From: JBMOLL01 sp049325415
GTDB taxonomy: Bacteria > Bacteroidota > Bacteroidia > Bacteroidales > GCA-2748055
Direction of reading: 5' to 3'
DNA length: 64,000 bases
NCBI GenBank assembly: GCA_049325415.1
Contig: JBMOLL010000061.1
Span: forward strand, 1-64,000
Part shown: one piece after another, positions 1-7,046 of the stretch
Position numbering within the stretch: the first letter of the stretch is position 1
How the letters are laid out: every line of letters starts with the position of its first letter
Notes under the pieces: generated by a model
The model's database searches: none
Told to the model about the DNA's origin: nothing
The model's input: only the letters and a program-made list of their open reading frames with translations
Translations under genes and position numbers: made by a program

Positions 1-3
1 CTT

Positions 4-57
4 CTCACTTTCCTCACTTTCCTCACTTTCCTCACTTTCCTCACCTTCCTCACCCCC
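4..57. repeat. 9-bp tandem repeat (CTCACTTTC), six units
   Basis: Six head-to-tail copies of CTCACTTTC begin at 4, 13, 22, 31, 40 and 49. The first four are perfect and the last two decay to CTCACCTTC and CTCACCCCC. The tract may continue left of the window. It ends about 40 bp before the first lipoprotein start and shows no coding potential. It is a pure pyrimidine/purine-biased microsatellite that could vary in length between strains. Confidence 0.9.
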
Positions 58-97
58 TTCACACTTTTTTCCTAACTTGTATAAAATTCATTTCCCG

Positions 98-964
98 ATG
101 AAAAAGACCCTGATCTTCTTCGTAGTCCCCTTGCTCCTGAGCAGCTGCGCCTATACGGTTACACGATCCTACCATGTGAGACCGGAAAAGCAGGTGAGTT
201 ACGATTACAAACCACGCGTGGTAAAGAACAAGAATCTTTCGGGCCTGAATGCCACCTACCTTGGAACGATTAAGCTTGACGATTCGGGCTTCACCATCAA
301 TTGTTCTGAATTTTCGGCGATCGAGAAACTTACCGGGGAAGCCTATCTCCTGGGCGCCAATCTGATCAATATCACCCAGGAAGCGAAGCCGGGTTTCAAC
401 AGCAACTGTTATCGATGCATCGCCGATTTCTATTCTATCCCGATGGATAATACCGTCCGGCTTATCCTTGACAGGCCCGACCGGGAAATTATCCGGTATT
501 CCGAGCGCGATGCCATCACCTGGTTCGATATTGAAGATACCCTTTCTGAAACATCGCCACTGCCCTTTGTACTGGACTGGGATATCGTTCTGACCTCGGG
601 CGGGGCCGATGCCTGGACCGGTAACTACCGGGATTTTACAGCAGAAGCCGTGTTCTACCGCGACCTGGCCAGGGTAAAACCCTCTTATATGACCGCTGCC
701 GGGCTGGACCATATCAATGGCCTTTACCTTCTGACACAGATCTATGCCGGCCGCCTGGCGAATCAATTGAACTCATCGGCACAAAAGGGCAAACGGGATC
801 TAAAGGTTAAGGAAATTCTGAACAGCTATTATTCCCGGTTAAAATCAGAACAGGAACTGTATATGCTGGAAACACAATACGGGAAGAACAGGGAAGCCCA
901 GGTATCGTGGAACCGGAAGATCTGGGATGAGATTGAACAGATGAAGTGGGCCGAACAAAAATAA
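98..964 (+). CDS. Exported lipoprotein of unknown function
   Basis: A 288-residue protein that I do not recognise. I chose the ATG at 98 because it starts a canonical lipoprotein signal peptide: MKK, a hydrophobic stretch, then the lipobox LLSSC around residue 17. The earlier in-frame start at 77 would only add a charged tail. The mature part is mixed alpha/beta with a charged helical C-terminus rich in Lys, Glu and Gln. A short cysteine pair (NCYRC) sits near residue 108. It is codirectional with the next two exported proteins, but gaps of over 100 bp argue against a tight operon. Outer-membrane or periplasmic anchoring is inferred from the signal only. Confidence 0.75.
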   Translation: MKKTLIFFVVPLLLSSCAYTVTRSYHVRPEKQVSYDYKPRVVKNKNLSGLNATYLGTIKLDDSGFTINCSEFSAIEKLTGEAYLLGANLINITQEAKPGFNSNCYRCIADFYSIPMDNTVRLILDRPDREIIRYSERDAITWFDIEDTLSETSPLPFVLDWDIVLTSGGADAWTGNYRDFTAEAVFYRDLARVKPSYMTAAGLDHINGLYLLTQIYAGRLANQLNSSAQKGKRDLKVKEILNSYYSRLKSEQELYMLETQYGKNREAQVSWNRKIWDEIEQMKWAEQK

Positions 965-1074
965 GGCAGCTGATCGGTCTGTCTGAACCACCTGACCCCC
1001 GCTTAACAGAAAACCACCGGGGGCACACGCAACCCGGAAAGGCTTGTATTCATCCTGCAGCAATACGAAGGAAC

Positions 1075-1593
1075 ATGACGTGGAAGATTTTTTCGGTAGC
1101 TATTTTATTTGTGCTTTCCGGCTGTGAAAGGCAAAGCCTGATCGGGGAAGGTGACACCGCCGATTTTTACATCCTTGAAGAATTCCGTACACAAGAAAAC
1201 AGTATGGCCATCCTGGAAGGTACAGCCCTTGCCGGTTCTGAAAAAATCATCGGCTATAACGATATCCTTTCCTATTCCCCGCTTACCTGCACTTTCATTG
1301 TCAGCGACAGTATTTCCGAACGGTTGAACGATGTCAGCAGCACATCCGTTCATGGCACTCCTTTTGCTCTGGTGATCGGCGGGGAAATCATCTACACCGG
1401 TTATTTCTGGGCGGGCTTTTCCTCACGCACAGTCGACTGGATCACCATCGATCCCCTCGATTACACCGGCGACAACTCCCTGCCAGTGACACTGGGCTAT
1501 CCCGCCGGTTTCGCAGCGGATGAGATCCCCGACAAACGGAACGACCCCCGCCTGCTCTCCCTGCTGAAAAGGGATGATAAGCTTGTCGACTGA
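1075..1593 (+). CDS. Small lipoprotein of unknown function
   Basis: A 172-residue protein. The open frame extends upstream to 946, but that part overlaps the previous gene and is not signal-like. The ATG at 1075 opens a lipoprotein signal peptide with lipobox VLSGC at about residues 15-19. After the anchor Cys come a short linker and a compact beta-rich domain with an ITIDPLD stretch. I see no known catalytic motif. A conserved-domain search for a DUF of about 150 residues would be the next test. Confidence 0.65.
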   Translation: MTWKIFSVAILFVLSGCERQSLIGEGDTADFYILEEFRTQENSMAILEGTALAGSEKIIGYNDILSYSPLTCTFIVSDSISERLNDVSSTSVHGTPFALVIGGEIIYTGYFWAGFSSRTVDWITIDPLDYTGDNSLPVTLGYPAGFAADEIPDKRNDPRLLSLLKRDDKLVD

Positions 1594-1743
1594 AATCAGG
1601 ATGTTTTTTATTTTACTGAGTACTATCCCGCTCCGAAACCAAAGACATTCGATCAACCCCTACGATACTCAATCACCACCCCCTCCTCTTTCTCTTTTTC
1701 TTCCTATCTTCAACCCCGTTAAATCCTCAACAAATTGTCTATC

Positions 1744-2478
1744 ATGAAACGTATTTTTTTCTGCATGCTTGCTGTTGTTTTCTTTTCTTTTCCGGCTATT
1801 TCGCAGCTATCCGACAAAATGGAGAAGGAAGGCGTAGTTTCCGGAACTATTTTTAAGAACGGAGGGAAAATTGAAGGCTATATCAAAAAAACAGGTACCG
1901 CCTGGACCGAAGGAACAGCCTACCCGGCACCGTGGGAATTCCAGTCGGGGATAAAATTCATCCCGAAGGATGTATTTGAAAACAACGAAAAAATTAAGAA
2001 CAAATACTTCGAAACCTACGAACCGAAGGACTGTGAGGGCTATCTCTATGACACCCTTTACTACGAATCCGTAAAATATGCCGATATGTCGGCAGTGGGG
2101 CTGAATATGATCGCCCAGAAAGTATTCATGCTCCGGATCCTTGAAGACAAGATCTCCCTCTATAACTATTTCAACACTCCTCCCTCTGTTGTTTCCGGGG
2201 AAGAGACCTTTGCCGCCTGTTATGAGGAATGTGCGGAAGTGCAGTGGGTATATCGTATCGGATCCGAAGGCAAACTTAAACTGGTGAACGACATGAATAT
2301 CGAGAAGGAACTTGCCGACTGTCCCCTGGTTACGGAAAAGCAGGCCAACGGAGAGTATAAGGTCATCGGTCAGGAGGGCAAAAGCTCCGGTGGAAACAAA
2401 CTTCTCAATAACCTGGCTTTCCGCGTGGAAGTAAGGCTGATGGCCATAGACGATTACAACGCTAACTGCGGAAAGTAA
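1744..2478 (+). CDS. Secreted protein of unknown function
   Basis: A 244-residue protein with an N-terminal Sec signal (MKRIFFC, hydrophobic core, probable cleavage after the AISQ region at about residue 21). No lipobox is present. The frame could open at the TTG at 1735, but the ATG at 1744 places the signal peptide correctly. The mature part begins with a segment about adding a motif to a surface (GTIFKNGGKIEGYIKK), a pattern common in Bacteroidota secreted proteins of unknown role. It contains five cysteines, which could form disulfides in the periplasm. A pyrimidine-rich tract at about 1675-1720 lies just upstream. Function not recognised. Confidence 0.7.
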   Translation: MKRIFFCMLAVVFFSFPAISQLSDKMEKEGVVSGTIFKNGGKIEGYIKKTGTAWTEGTAYPAPWEFQSGIKFIPKDVFENNEKIKNKYFETYEPKDCEGYLYDTLYYESVKYADMSAVGLNMIAQKVFMLRILEDKISLYNYFNTPPSVVSGEETFAACYEECAEVQWVYRIGSEGKLKLVNDMNIEKELADCPLVTEKQANGEYKVIGQEGKSSGGNKLLNNLAFRVEVRLMAIDDYNANCGK

Positions 2479-2512
2479 GAAAAAAGGCCCCGGGATCCCT
2501 TTACGTCTTTTC

Positions 2513-2546
2513 GCCACAAATGCACCAAAACACAAAGAATCACAAA
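2513..2546. repeat. Imperfect CACAAA-type intergenic repeat
   Basis: Four imperfect units of about 8-10 bp, each beginning CAC(A/C)AAA, run head to tail and end in a T8 run. The pattern looks like the short CACGAA/CACAAA tandem elements scattered between genes in many Bacteroidota assemblies. Other genomic copies cannot be verified from this window. Confidence 0.5.
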
Positions 2547-2641
2547 TTTTTTTTACGTAGTGTACCTTAGTACCCTCCTGGCTTCTCGCTTATTCTTCCT
2601 GAGTACACCTTGAATTCCAGACACTTACCACCCGTTACTCG

Positions 2642-2662
2642 TCACTCCTCACTCCTCACTCT
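2642..2662. repeat. 7-bp tandem repeat (TCACTCC), three units
   Basis: Copies start at 2642, 2649 and 2656; the last ends in T rather than C. The composition resembles the CTCACTTTC tract at the left edge, so both may arise by the same slippage process. Confidence 0.75.
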
Positions 2663-2722
2663 CCCCCCTATTTTAACCCATTCTAAATTATAGTCCTCCC
2701 CGCCATTTATTGCCTTATTCAA

Positions 2723-2730
2723 TAAATTTG
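2723..2730 (+). promoter_or_regulatory. Probable Bacteroidota -7 promoter element (TAAATTTG)
   Basis: A perfect match to the phylum consensus TAnnTTTG. A transcript would start near 2737, giving a leader of about 200 nt before the lipoprotein at 2945. No clear -33 TTTG is visible at the ideal spacing. Confidence 0.5.
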
Positions 2731-2736
2731 CAGTGG

Positions 2737-2944
2737 AGAGCGCTGGTATTTTTCTTCAGCAGCGTCTAATAGTAGAGACGGAAGAATACCGGTTTTCCGG
2801 CCATGCCGGAATGGGGGTATCACTAACTAAACTTTACTTTTCGTTCACGGGTGAAGGAGCCCTGCAGGTAACCTGGTTTCCTGCGGGAATGATGACTTCA
2901 CCTGTCTGTTTCGGAACGGATTCAAAACGTTAAAATGCTGTATT
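2737..2944 (+). ncRNA. Structured 5' leader, possible cis-regulatory RNA
   Basis: Several perfect inverted repeats fall between the promoter core and the lipoprotein start. A 7-bp stem with a 3-nt loop lies at 2795-2811 (TTCCGGC / GCCGGAA). A nested element has outer stem 2850-2856 with 2896-2902 (GGTGAAG / CTTCACC) and inner stem 2860-2868 with 2880-2887 (CCC and GCAGG paired with CCTGC and GGG, one bulged T). I could not match it to any riboswitch class I know. A 66-codon frame covers the same stretch from a GTG but shows no protein-like features. Confidence 0.35.
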
Positions 2945-3373
2945 ATGAAAAATCTGAAATTCGCCTTCCTTTTTTTTGCACTGCTCACCGTGCTGTCCTG
3001 CGGGAACAGCAAGAAAGACGGGAATAAAGTGATCTATGAGTACAATGAGGAAGTGGCCCAGCTCAGTCCGGAAGTAAAGGCCCGGATCGGCGACTGGGTG
3101 GAGCAGGGTGTCATATGCTATGGCGTGGTGGTTTCTGTGGATGCCGATCGGAACCCGATCATCGGCAAACCGGTGAAAGCCAAAGTCCTCCTGATCAAGA
3201 GCGACGGGATCAAGATGAAGGCACTTGAAAGCGTATCGGTTGCAGAAGGAGAAAAATCGGGCTGCTCCAAAATGGGTATTTCACAGGGCGAGACCTGGGT
3301 GGAAACGGAGGGGGACCTTTTTAAAACCCGCGAAGAAGCTGAAAACTTTCTGAAGGAAAAAGGCCTGTATTAA
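2945..3373 (+). CDS. Small lipoprotein at the head of the sigma-factor operon
   Basis: A 142-residue lipoprotein with lipobox VLSC at residues 16-19, followed by a charged linker (GNSKKDG). The mature domain of about 115 residues is beta-rich and carries two cysteines (ICYG and GCSKMG) that might pair or bind a ligand. I do not recognise the family. Its stop is only 23 bp from the ECF sigma gene, so co-transcription is likely. By position it could be an outer-membrane-facing sensor or ligand-binding partner of the sigma/anti-sigma pair, but that is inference. It follows the unusually long structured leader. Confidence 0.75.
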   Translation: MKNLKFAFLFFALLTVLSCGNSKKDGNKVIYEYNEEVAQLSPEVKARIGDWVEQGVICYGVVVSVDADRNPIIGKPVKAKVLLIKSDGIKMKALESVSVAEGEKSGCSKMGISQGETWVETEGDLFKTREEAENFLKEKGLY

Positions 3374-3396
3374 AAGGTTATAATCAGAGTCACCGG

Positions 3397-3984
3397 ATGG
3401 ATGACCGGCAGTTATTAAAGGAGATCGAGAAGGATAATGATTTGGCTTTCAGTGCTTTGATTAAGAAGTACGAAAGGCTGGTGTTCAATACTGCCTATAA
3501 ACTGGTCCGGAATGCTCACGATGCGGAGGATATCTGCCAGGATGTCTTCCTCTCCGTCTATCGCTGTCTTCATCAGATCAGGAACAAGGACGATCTTTCG
3601 GGCTGGCTTTTCCGCATTGCCAGCAATAAGGCCCTGAGCCATCTGCGAAAGAAACGCCCCCTTTCCGATCTGCAGATCAGTCAGGCCCTGCAGGACAGCG
3701 ACGACCCGCAACCCTGCCTGGAACCCGTGGCTGAAGGCACGCCGGTGAGTGAACTCGAAGACAAGGAGCTCTCCGAAGAATTATTCCGTGCCATCGACAC
3801 ACTGCCCGACCTGCAGCGACGGGTACTCCTCCTCCATAAATTTGAAAACCGCTCCCACCAGGAGATCGCCGGAATGCTTGATCTTACGAAAGCTTCCGTC
3901 GAATCCCTGATATACAGGGCTAAGTCCAATCTTAGGAAAGCTCTTTTCGCCTATTTTAATACGCATTATAAACAGGGATTATGA
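3397..3984 (+). CDS. ECF-type RNA polymerase sigma-70 factor
   Basis: A 195-residue extracytoplasmic-function sigma factor. Region 2 spans about residues 10-80, with the polymerase-binding signature DAEDICQDVFL and the promoter-melting helix GWLFRIASNKAL. Region 4 spans about 130-185, with LPDLQRRVLLL and the helix-turn-helix HQEIAGMLDLTKASVES. The linker is long and acidic. Two genes downstream lies a zinc-finger anti-sigma factor, and a periplasmic sensor-like protein overlaps its stop codon by 4 bp (ATGA), which is the usual layout of envelope-stress or metal-responsive sigma modules. It probably directs transcription of this operon, though no ECF promoter could be assigned. Confidence 0.93.
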   Translation: MDDRQLLKEIEKDNDLAFSALIKKYERLVFNTAYKLVRNAHDAEDICQDVFLSVYRCLHQIRNKDDLSGWLFRIASNKALSHLRKKRPLSDLQISQALQDSDDPQPCLEPVAEGTPVSELEDKELSEELFRAIDTLPDLQRRVLLLHKFENRSHQEIAGMLDLTKASVESLIYRAKSNLRKALFAYFNTHYKQGL

Positions 3985-4490
3985 AAACGCAGCAGAATAC
4001 CGTAAAGTGGCTTAACATCTTTCTACTGGTCATAAACATCTCGGCCTTTATCACCATTTTGCTGATGAACAGGGAAACCAGCCAGTCAAATGCCTCAGGT
4101 ACCAGCTACAGTTCAGACACTTTTCTGAAAGAAGAACTCAAACTGACGGATGAGCAGTATGCCGCGCTGACTAAGCTCGACGGCGATGTCTTCAGAAGCT
4201 ATCAGCTGCTCCTCGATAAACAGTGCGAACTGAATTTCGGCCTCCTGTATGAACTCTCTTCGGAGAATCCTTCGAAATCCAACCTCGATTCCATTGCCGA
4301 AAGGATAGGCCACTACCAGACCCTTTTGAAAAAACAGACGATACGGCACTTCACCAATATCAGAAGCCTCTGTACTCCCGAGCAGGTGAAATTGCTCGAT
4401 AATCTCCTGAAAGATATGATGGAACTGGGCGATCAGTGCAAGTATTGCAACAAAAAGGACTGCGAGCGCCGCAGCAGTATCTCTAAATAA
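3981..4490 (+). CDS. Membrane-anchored periplasmic protein, Spy/CnrX-like
   Basis: A 169-residue protein starting inside the sigma-factor stop (ATGA overlap), so translation is coupled. One N-terminal membrane helix (residues 8-30) is followed by a mostly helical periplasmic domain. Its segment LKLTDEQYAALTKL and the long paired helices resemble Spy/CpxP/CnrX-ZraP metal sensors and chaperones. The C-terminus is cysteine-rich, with CKYCNKKDC giving three closely spaced Cys, a plausible metal site. In the Cupriavidus CnrYXH system a protein of this kind senses metal and releases the sigma factor; the same role here is inferred from order and shape, not shown. Confidence 0.6.
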   Translation: MKTQQNTVKWLNIFLLVINISAFITILLMNRETSQSNASGTSYSSDTFLKEELKLTDEQYAALTKLDGDVFRSYQLLLDKQCELNFGLLYELSSENPSKSNLDSIAERIGHYQTLLKKQTIRHFTNIRSLCTPEQVKLLDNLLKDMMELGDQCKYCNKKDCERRSSISK

Positions 4491-4601
4491 TTCAGGGCCA
4501 GCCGCCAGTTTTTTTTATACACAGCGTCTTTCAGGTATCAGCTTTGATTGCCGGATCAGACCGGATGTAAACTGAAAAATTTTACCGCTAAAACATCAAC
4601 A

Positions 4602-4997
4602 ATGCACTGCACTGTTATTGAAGAATATATGAACGACAGGATCAGCGGAGAGGAATTTGAACTCCATACCCGCGAATGTGCTCACTGCCGTAAATTAAAT
4701 TCACGTTTTGAAACAGCCTGGTCTGAACTTGACCTTTCTTTGGAGGTACCAGCAGGACTTGCTGAAAGGATCATGGCAGCCAGAAGAGAAATGACACCCT
4801 CAAAAATCCGGAGGATCGACTTCTCTCTCATCACCCAGGTTGCTGCCGTGCTCGTAGCCGGCATCTTTCTGGGCATCACCCTCGGAAAACATTCGAATCC
4901 AAACCTGCTGATGAGTAAGGAAAGCCGGAAGCACCAGTCCCTGGTCGAATTCCGGAACGATCACTATTTCAACGTGGGAAAAGAATTATTTTATTAA
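4602..4997 (+). CDS. Zinc-finger anti-sigma factor
   Basis: A 131-residue protein from the ATG at 4602; the frame opens at 4548 but the extra residues are not conserved-looking. Residues 1-32 fit the zf-HC2 anti-sigma fold, with Cys3 and the H-x3-C-x2-C knuckle (HTRECAHC) near residues 21-28. A single membrane helix follows at about 75-95 (VAAVLVAGIFLGITLG), then a short periplasmic tail. It would hold the ECF sigma factor of 3397-3984 at the membrane. It is separated from that gene by the Spy/CnrX-like protein, which makes a three-part sensor / anti-sigma / sigma switch. Confidence 0.8.
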   Translation: MHCTVIEEYMNDRISGEEFELHTRECAHCRKLNSRFETAWSELDLSLEVPAGLAERIMAARREMTPSKIRRIDFSLITQVAAVLVAGIFLGITLGKHSNPNLLMSKESRKHQSLVEFRNDHYFNVGKELFY

Positions 4998-5032
4998 TAC
5001 CGTGAGGACCGCAGGTCATTAACCAACATCAC

Positions 5033-6967
5033 ATGAAAAAGAAGCTATTCACTTCCAACTGGCCCAGGACAGCGATCCAGTGGGCTGTTATCCTTGCCGT
5101 TATCGTTATTGCAGCTTTACCGCTGATCAACAAAGCCTTCACTCCCGATTTCGAAGCGTATTGTCCCTTCGGCGGCGTGCAGGCCCTGGGGAGTTACCTG
5201 CTCAACCAGTCACTGGCCTGCACCATGACCAGTGCCCAGATCGTCATGGGGATCCTGATGATGATCGGTGTGCTGCTGTTCAGCAAACTGTTTTGTGCCT
5301 ACATCTGCCCGATCGGCACCATCAGTGAATGGCTTGGCAAACTGGGCGATAAGCTCAAAGTCAGATTCACCATCAAAGGCGTTGCTGATCTGGCCCTTCG
5401 CTCCCTGAAATACATCCTGCTGTTCATCACTTTCTATTTCACGCTGAAGTCTAACGAGCTCTTCTGCAAAAAATTTGACCCCTACTATGCTGTAACTACT
5501 GGATTCAGCATTGATGTTGTCGTGCTTTATGCCGCCATCGCCATTGCACTCGTGGTCCTGGGCTCGGTTTTTATCAGGCTTTTCTTCTGTAAATATATCT
5601 GTCCCTTCGGGGCACTGGCCAATATCCTGAAATCATCCATCTTCTTTGTGGCCGTGCTGGGGATCTACATCATCCTGCTGGTGGCAGGTGTGGAACTTAG
5701 CTACGTATGGCCCCTGGCCATTGCCTGTGCCGGAGGTTATGTTCTCGAGATCACCAGGTTCGGCAGAAGGGTTTTCCCGGTGACAAAGATCACGCGGAAC
5801 GAAGACACCTGCATCAACTGCAATCTCTGTACAAAAAAATGCCCGCAGGCTATCGATGTTGCCAACCTGAAAGTGGTTAAAGAAGCCGATTGTAACCTCT
5901 GCGGCGAATGCATAAGCGCCTGTCCGGTGGATAATACCGTTCAGATCAACAGGAAAACGAGGCTTCGTTGGCTCCCGGTTATCGCCGTACTGGCGCTTGC
6001 CATACTCGGTCTCTCCCTCGGTGAAGTAGTGGAAGTTCCGACTATCGACCAGAAATGGACGGCTCCCGAAGAAATGACCAATGCGGCAGTTTATACCCAG
6101 GAAGGACTGCGAAGTATCAAATGCTATGGCTCAAGTATGGCCTTCGCAGCAAAAATGAAACGTGTCGACGGGGTCTATGGCGTGGCTACCTATGTTGGAA
6201 CTCACAAGATCAAAATCACCTACGACTCGACAAAACTGAATACGGAAAAAATCCAGATGGCCATTTTCACCCCGATGAAAGCGCCCATAAAACCACTTCC
6301 CAAAGAAGAGGAAAGCGTTCAGAAAGTATCGGTCCTGCTGGATAATTTCTTCGACGCCTTCGATTATAATTATCTGACGATCCTTCTCAGGCAGAAATCG
6401 GAAGCTGTGGGCCTGCAGATCGAGTTCGGCTGCCCGGTAAACGTATTCATCTACTTCCCCGGCAGTACGGAACTCAATATGGAGGATCTGATCACCCTGC
6501 TTGAATCTAAATCGGTGAGCTATGAAGCCGGCGGCAAGGAACAGGTGGCCAAACTGGGGTATAAAGTGGCTGCCGATCCCGAGGTGGAGCTAATGTCCAG
6601 GGGCGACTATATTACCCATCTTTTCTCTCCCTACGTATCACGCTTCAATAATTACGAACAATACGACAGTGCCGTTATCAGCACTTTCCGGATCCCACTT
6701 GGCAAAAATACCGCCCAGCAGAAAAAATACCAATATATGGTGAGCCACCTTTCAAATAATAAAGGTATCATCGAATTCCGGACCGGACTTGACAGCAACT
6801 ATACTCAGGTGCTCGATATCCAGTATGTCGACAGCCTGGCCAGCAGTGAGGATATTTTAAAACTGCTGAAGAGCGACAGCCTTACGGTTACCTATACCAA
6901 CGGCACCTCCGGGAAAGTGGTCAATATGTTCGATTTTAAAGAGGAGGGCGAGGCTCAGGAAGAGTAA
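5033..6967 (+). CDS. NosR/NapH-like membrane polyferredoxin with HMA-like segment
   Basis: A 644-residue integral membrane iron-sulfur protein. About six membrane helices carry the family hallmarks CPFGG (Cys44), C-x3-CP (Cys88, Cys92) and C-x3-CPFG (Cys186, Cys190). A cytoplasmic 2x[4Fe-4S] ferredoxin follows, with Cys260/263/266/270 and Cys287/290/293/297. After another membrane helix (315-330) comes a segment at about 360-415 shaped like a heavy-metal-associated domain, but its CxxC loop is replaced by GSSMAF with one Cys nearby. The last 210 residues are unrecognised. The family moves electrons across the membrane to periplasmic acceptors. Here it lies 35 bp after the anti-sigma gene and before a TonB/ABC uptake set, suggesting cofactor or metal reduction. 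Confidence 0.8.
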   Translation: MKKKLFTSNWPRTAIQWAVILAVIVIAALPLINKAFTPDFEAYCPFGGVQALGSYLLNQSLACTMTSAQIVMGILMMIGVLLFSKLFCAYICPIGTISEWLGKLGDKLKVRFTIKGVADLALRSLKYILLFITFYFTLKSNELFCKKFDPYYAVTTGFSIDVVVLYAAIAIALVVLGSVFIRLFFCKYICPFGALANILKSSIFFVAVLGIYIILLVAGVELSYVWPLAIACAGGYVLEITRFGRRVFPVTKITRNEDTCINCNLCTKKCPQAIDVANLKVVKEADCNLCGECISACPVDNTVQINRKTRLRWLPVIAVLALAILGLSLGEVVEVPTIDQKWTAPEEMTNAAVYTQEGLRSIKCYGSSMAFAAKMKRVDGVYGVATYVGTHKIKITYDSTKLNTEKIQMAIFTPMKAPIKPLPKEEESVQKVSVLLDNFFDAFDYNYLTILLRQKSEAVGLQIEFGCPVNVFIYFPGSTELNMEDLITLLESKSVSYEAGGKEQVAKLGYKVAADPEVELMSRGDYITHLFSPYVSRFNNYEQYDSAVISTFRIPLGKNTAQQKKYQYMVSHLSNNKGIIEFRTGLDSNYTQVLDIQYVDSLASSEDILKLLKSDSLTVTYTNGTSGKVVNMFDFKEEGEAQEE

Positions 6968-7046
6968 GGCGGAACAAAGGTCCTGAGCTGATCATTTGGC
7001 TGATGTAATTTTCCGTAAACGGATTGTAAAACATAATACGGTTAAC

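Larger units (their letters stand above)
2479..2722. other. Non-coding spacer with low-complexity repeats
   Basis: No convincing gene. It contains a run of imperfect CAC(A/C)AAA-type units at 2513-2546, a type of repeat that turns up in intergenic DNA of environmental Bacteroidota. A short TCACTCC microsatellite of three copies lies at 2642-2662. A GGGATCCC palindrome lies at 2492-2499 in a purine/pyrimidine-rich context just after the preceding stop codon, but there is no clear U-tract. Confidence 0.6.

Noticed and set aside
2733..2933. 66-codon frame on the plus strand starting at a GTG
   Set aside because: It covers the structured leader, has no signal, motif or ribosome-binding site, and starts at the expected transcription start.
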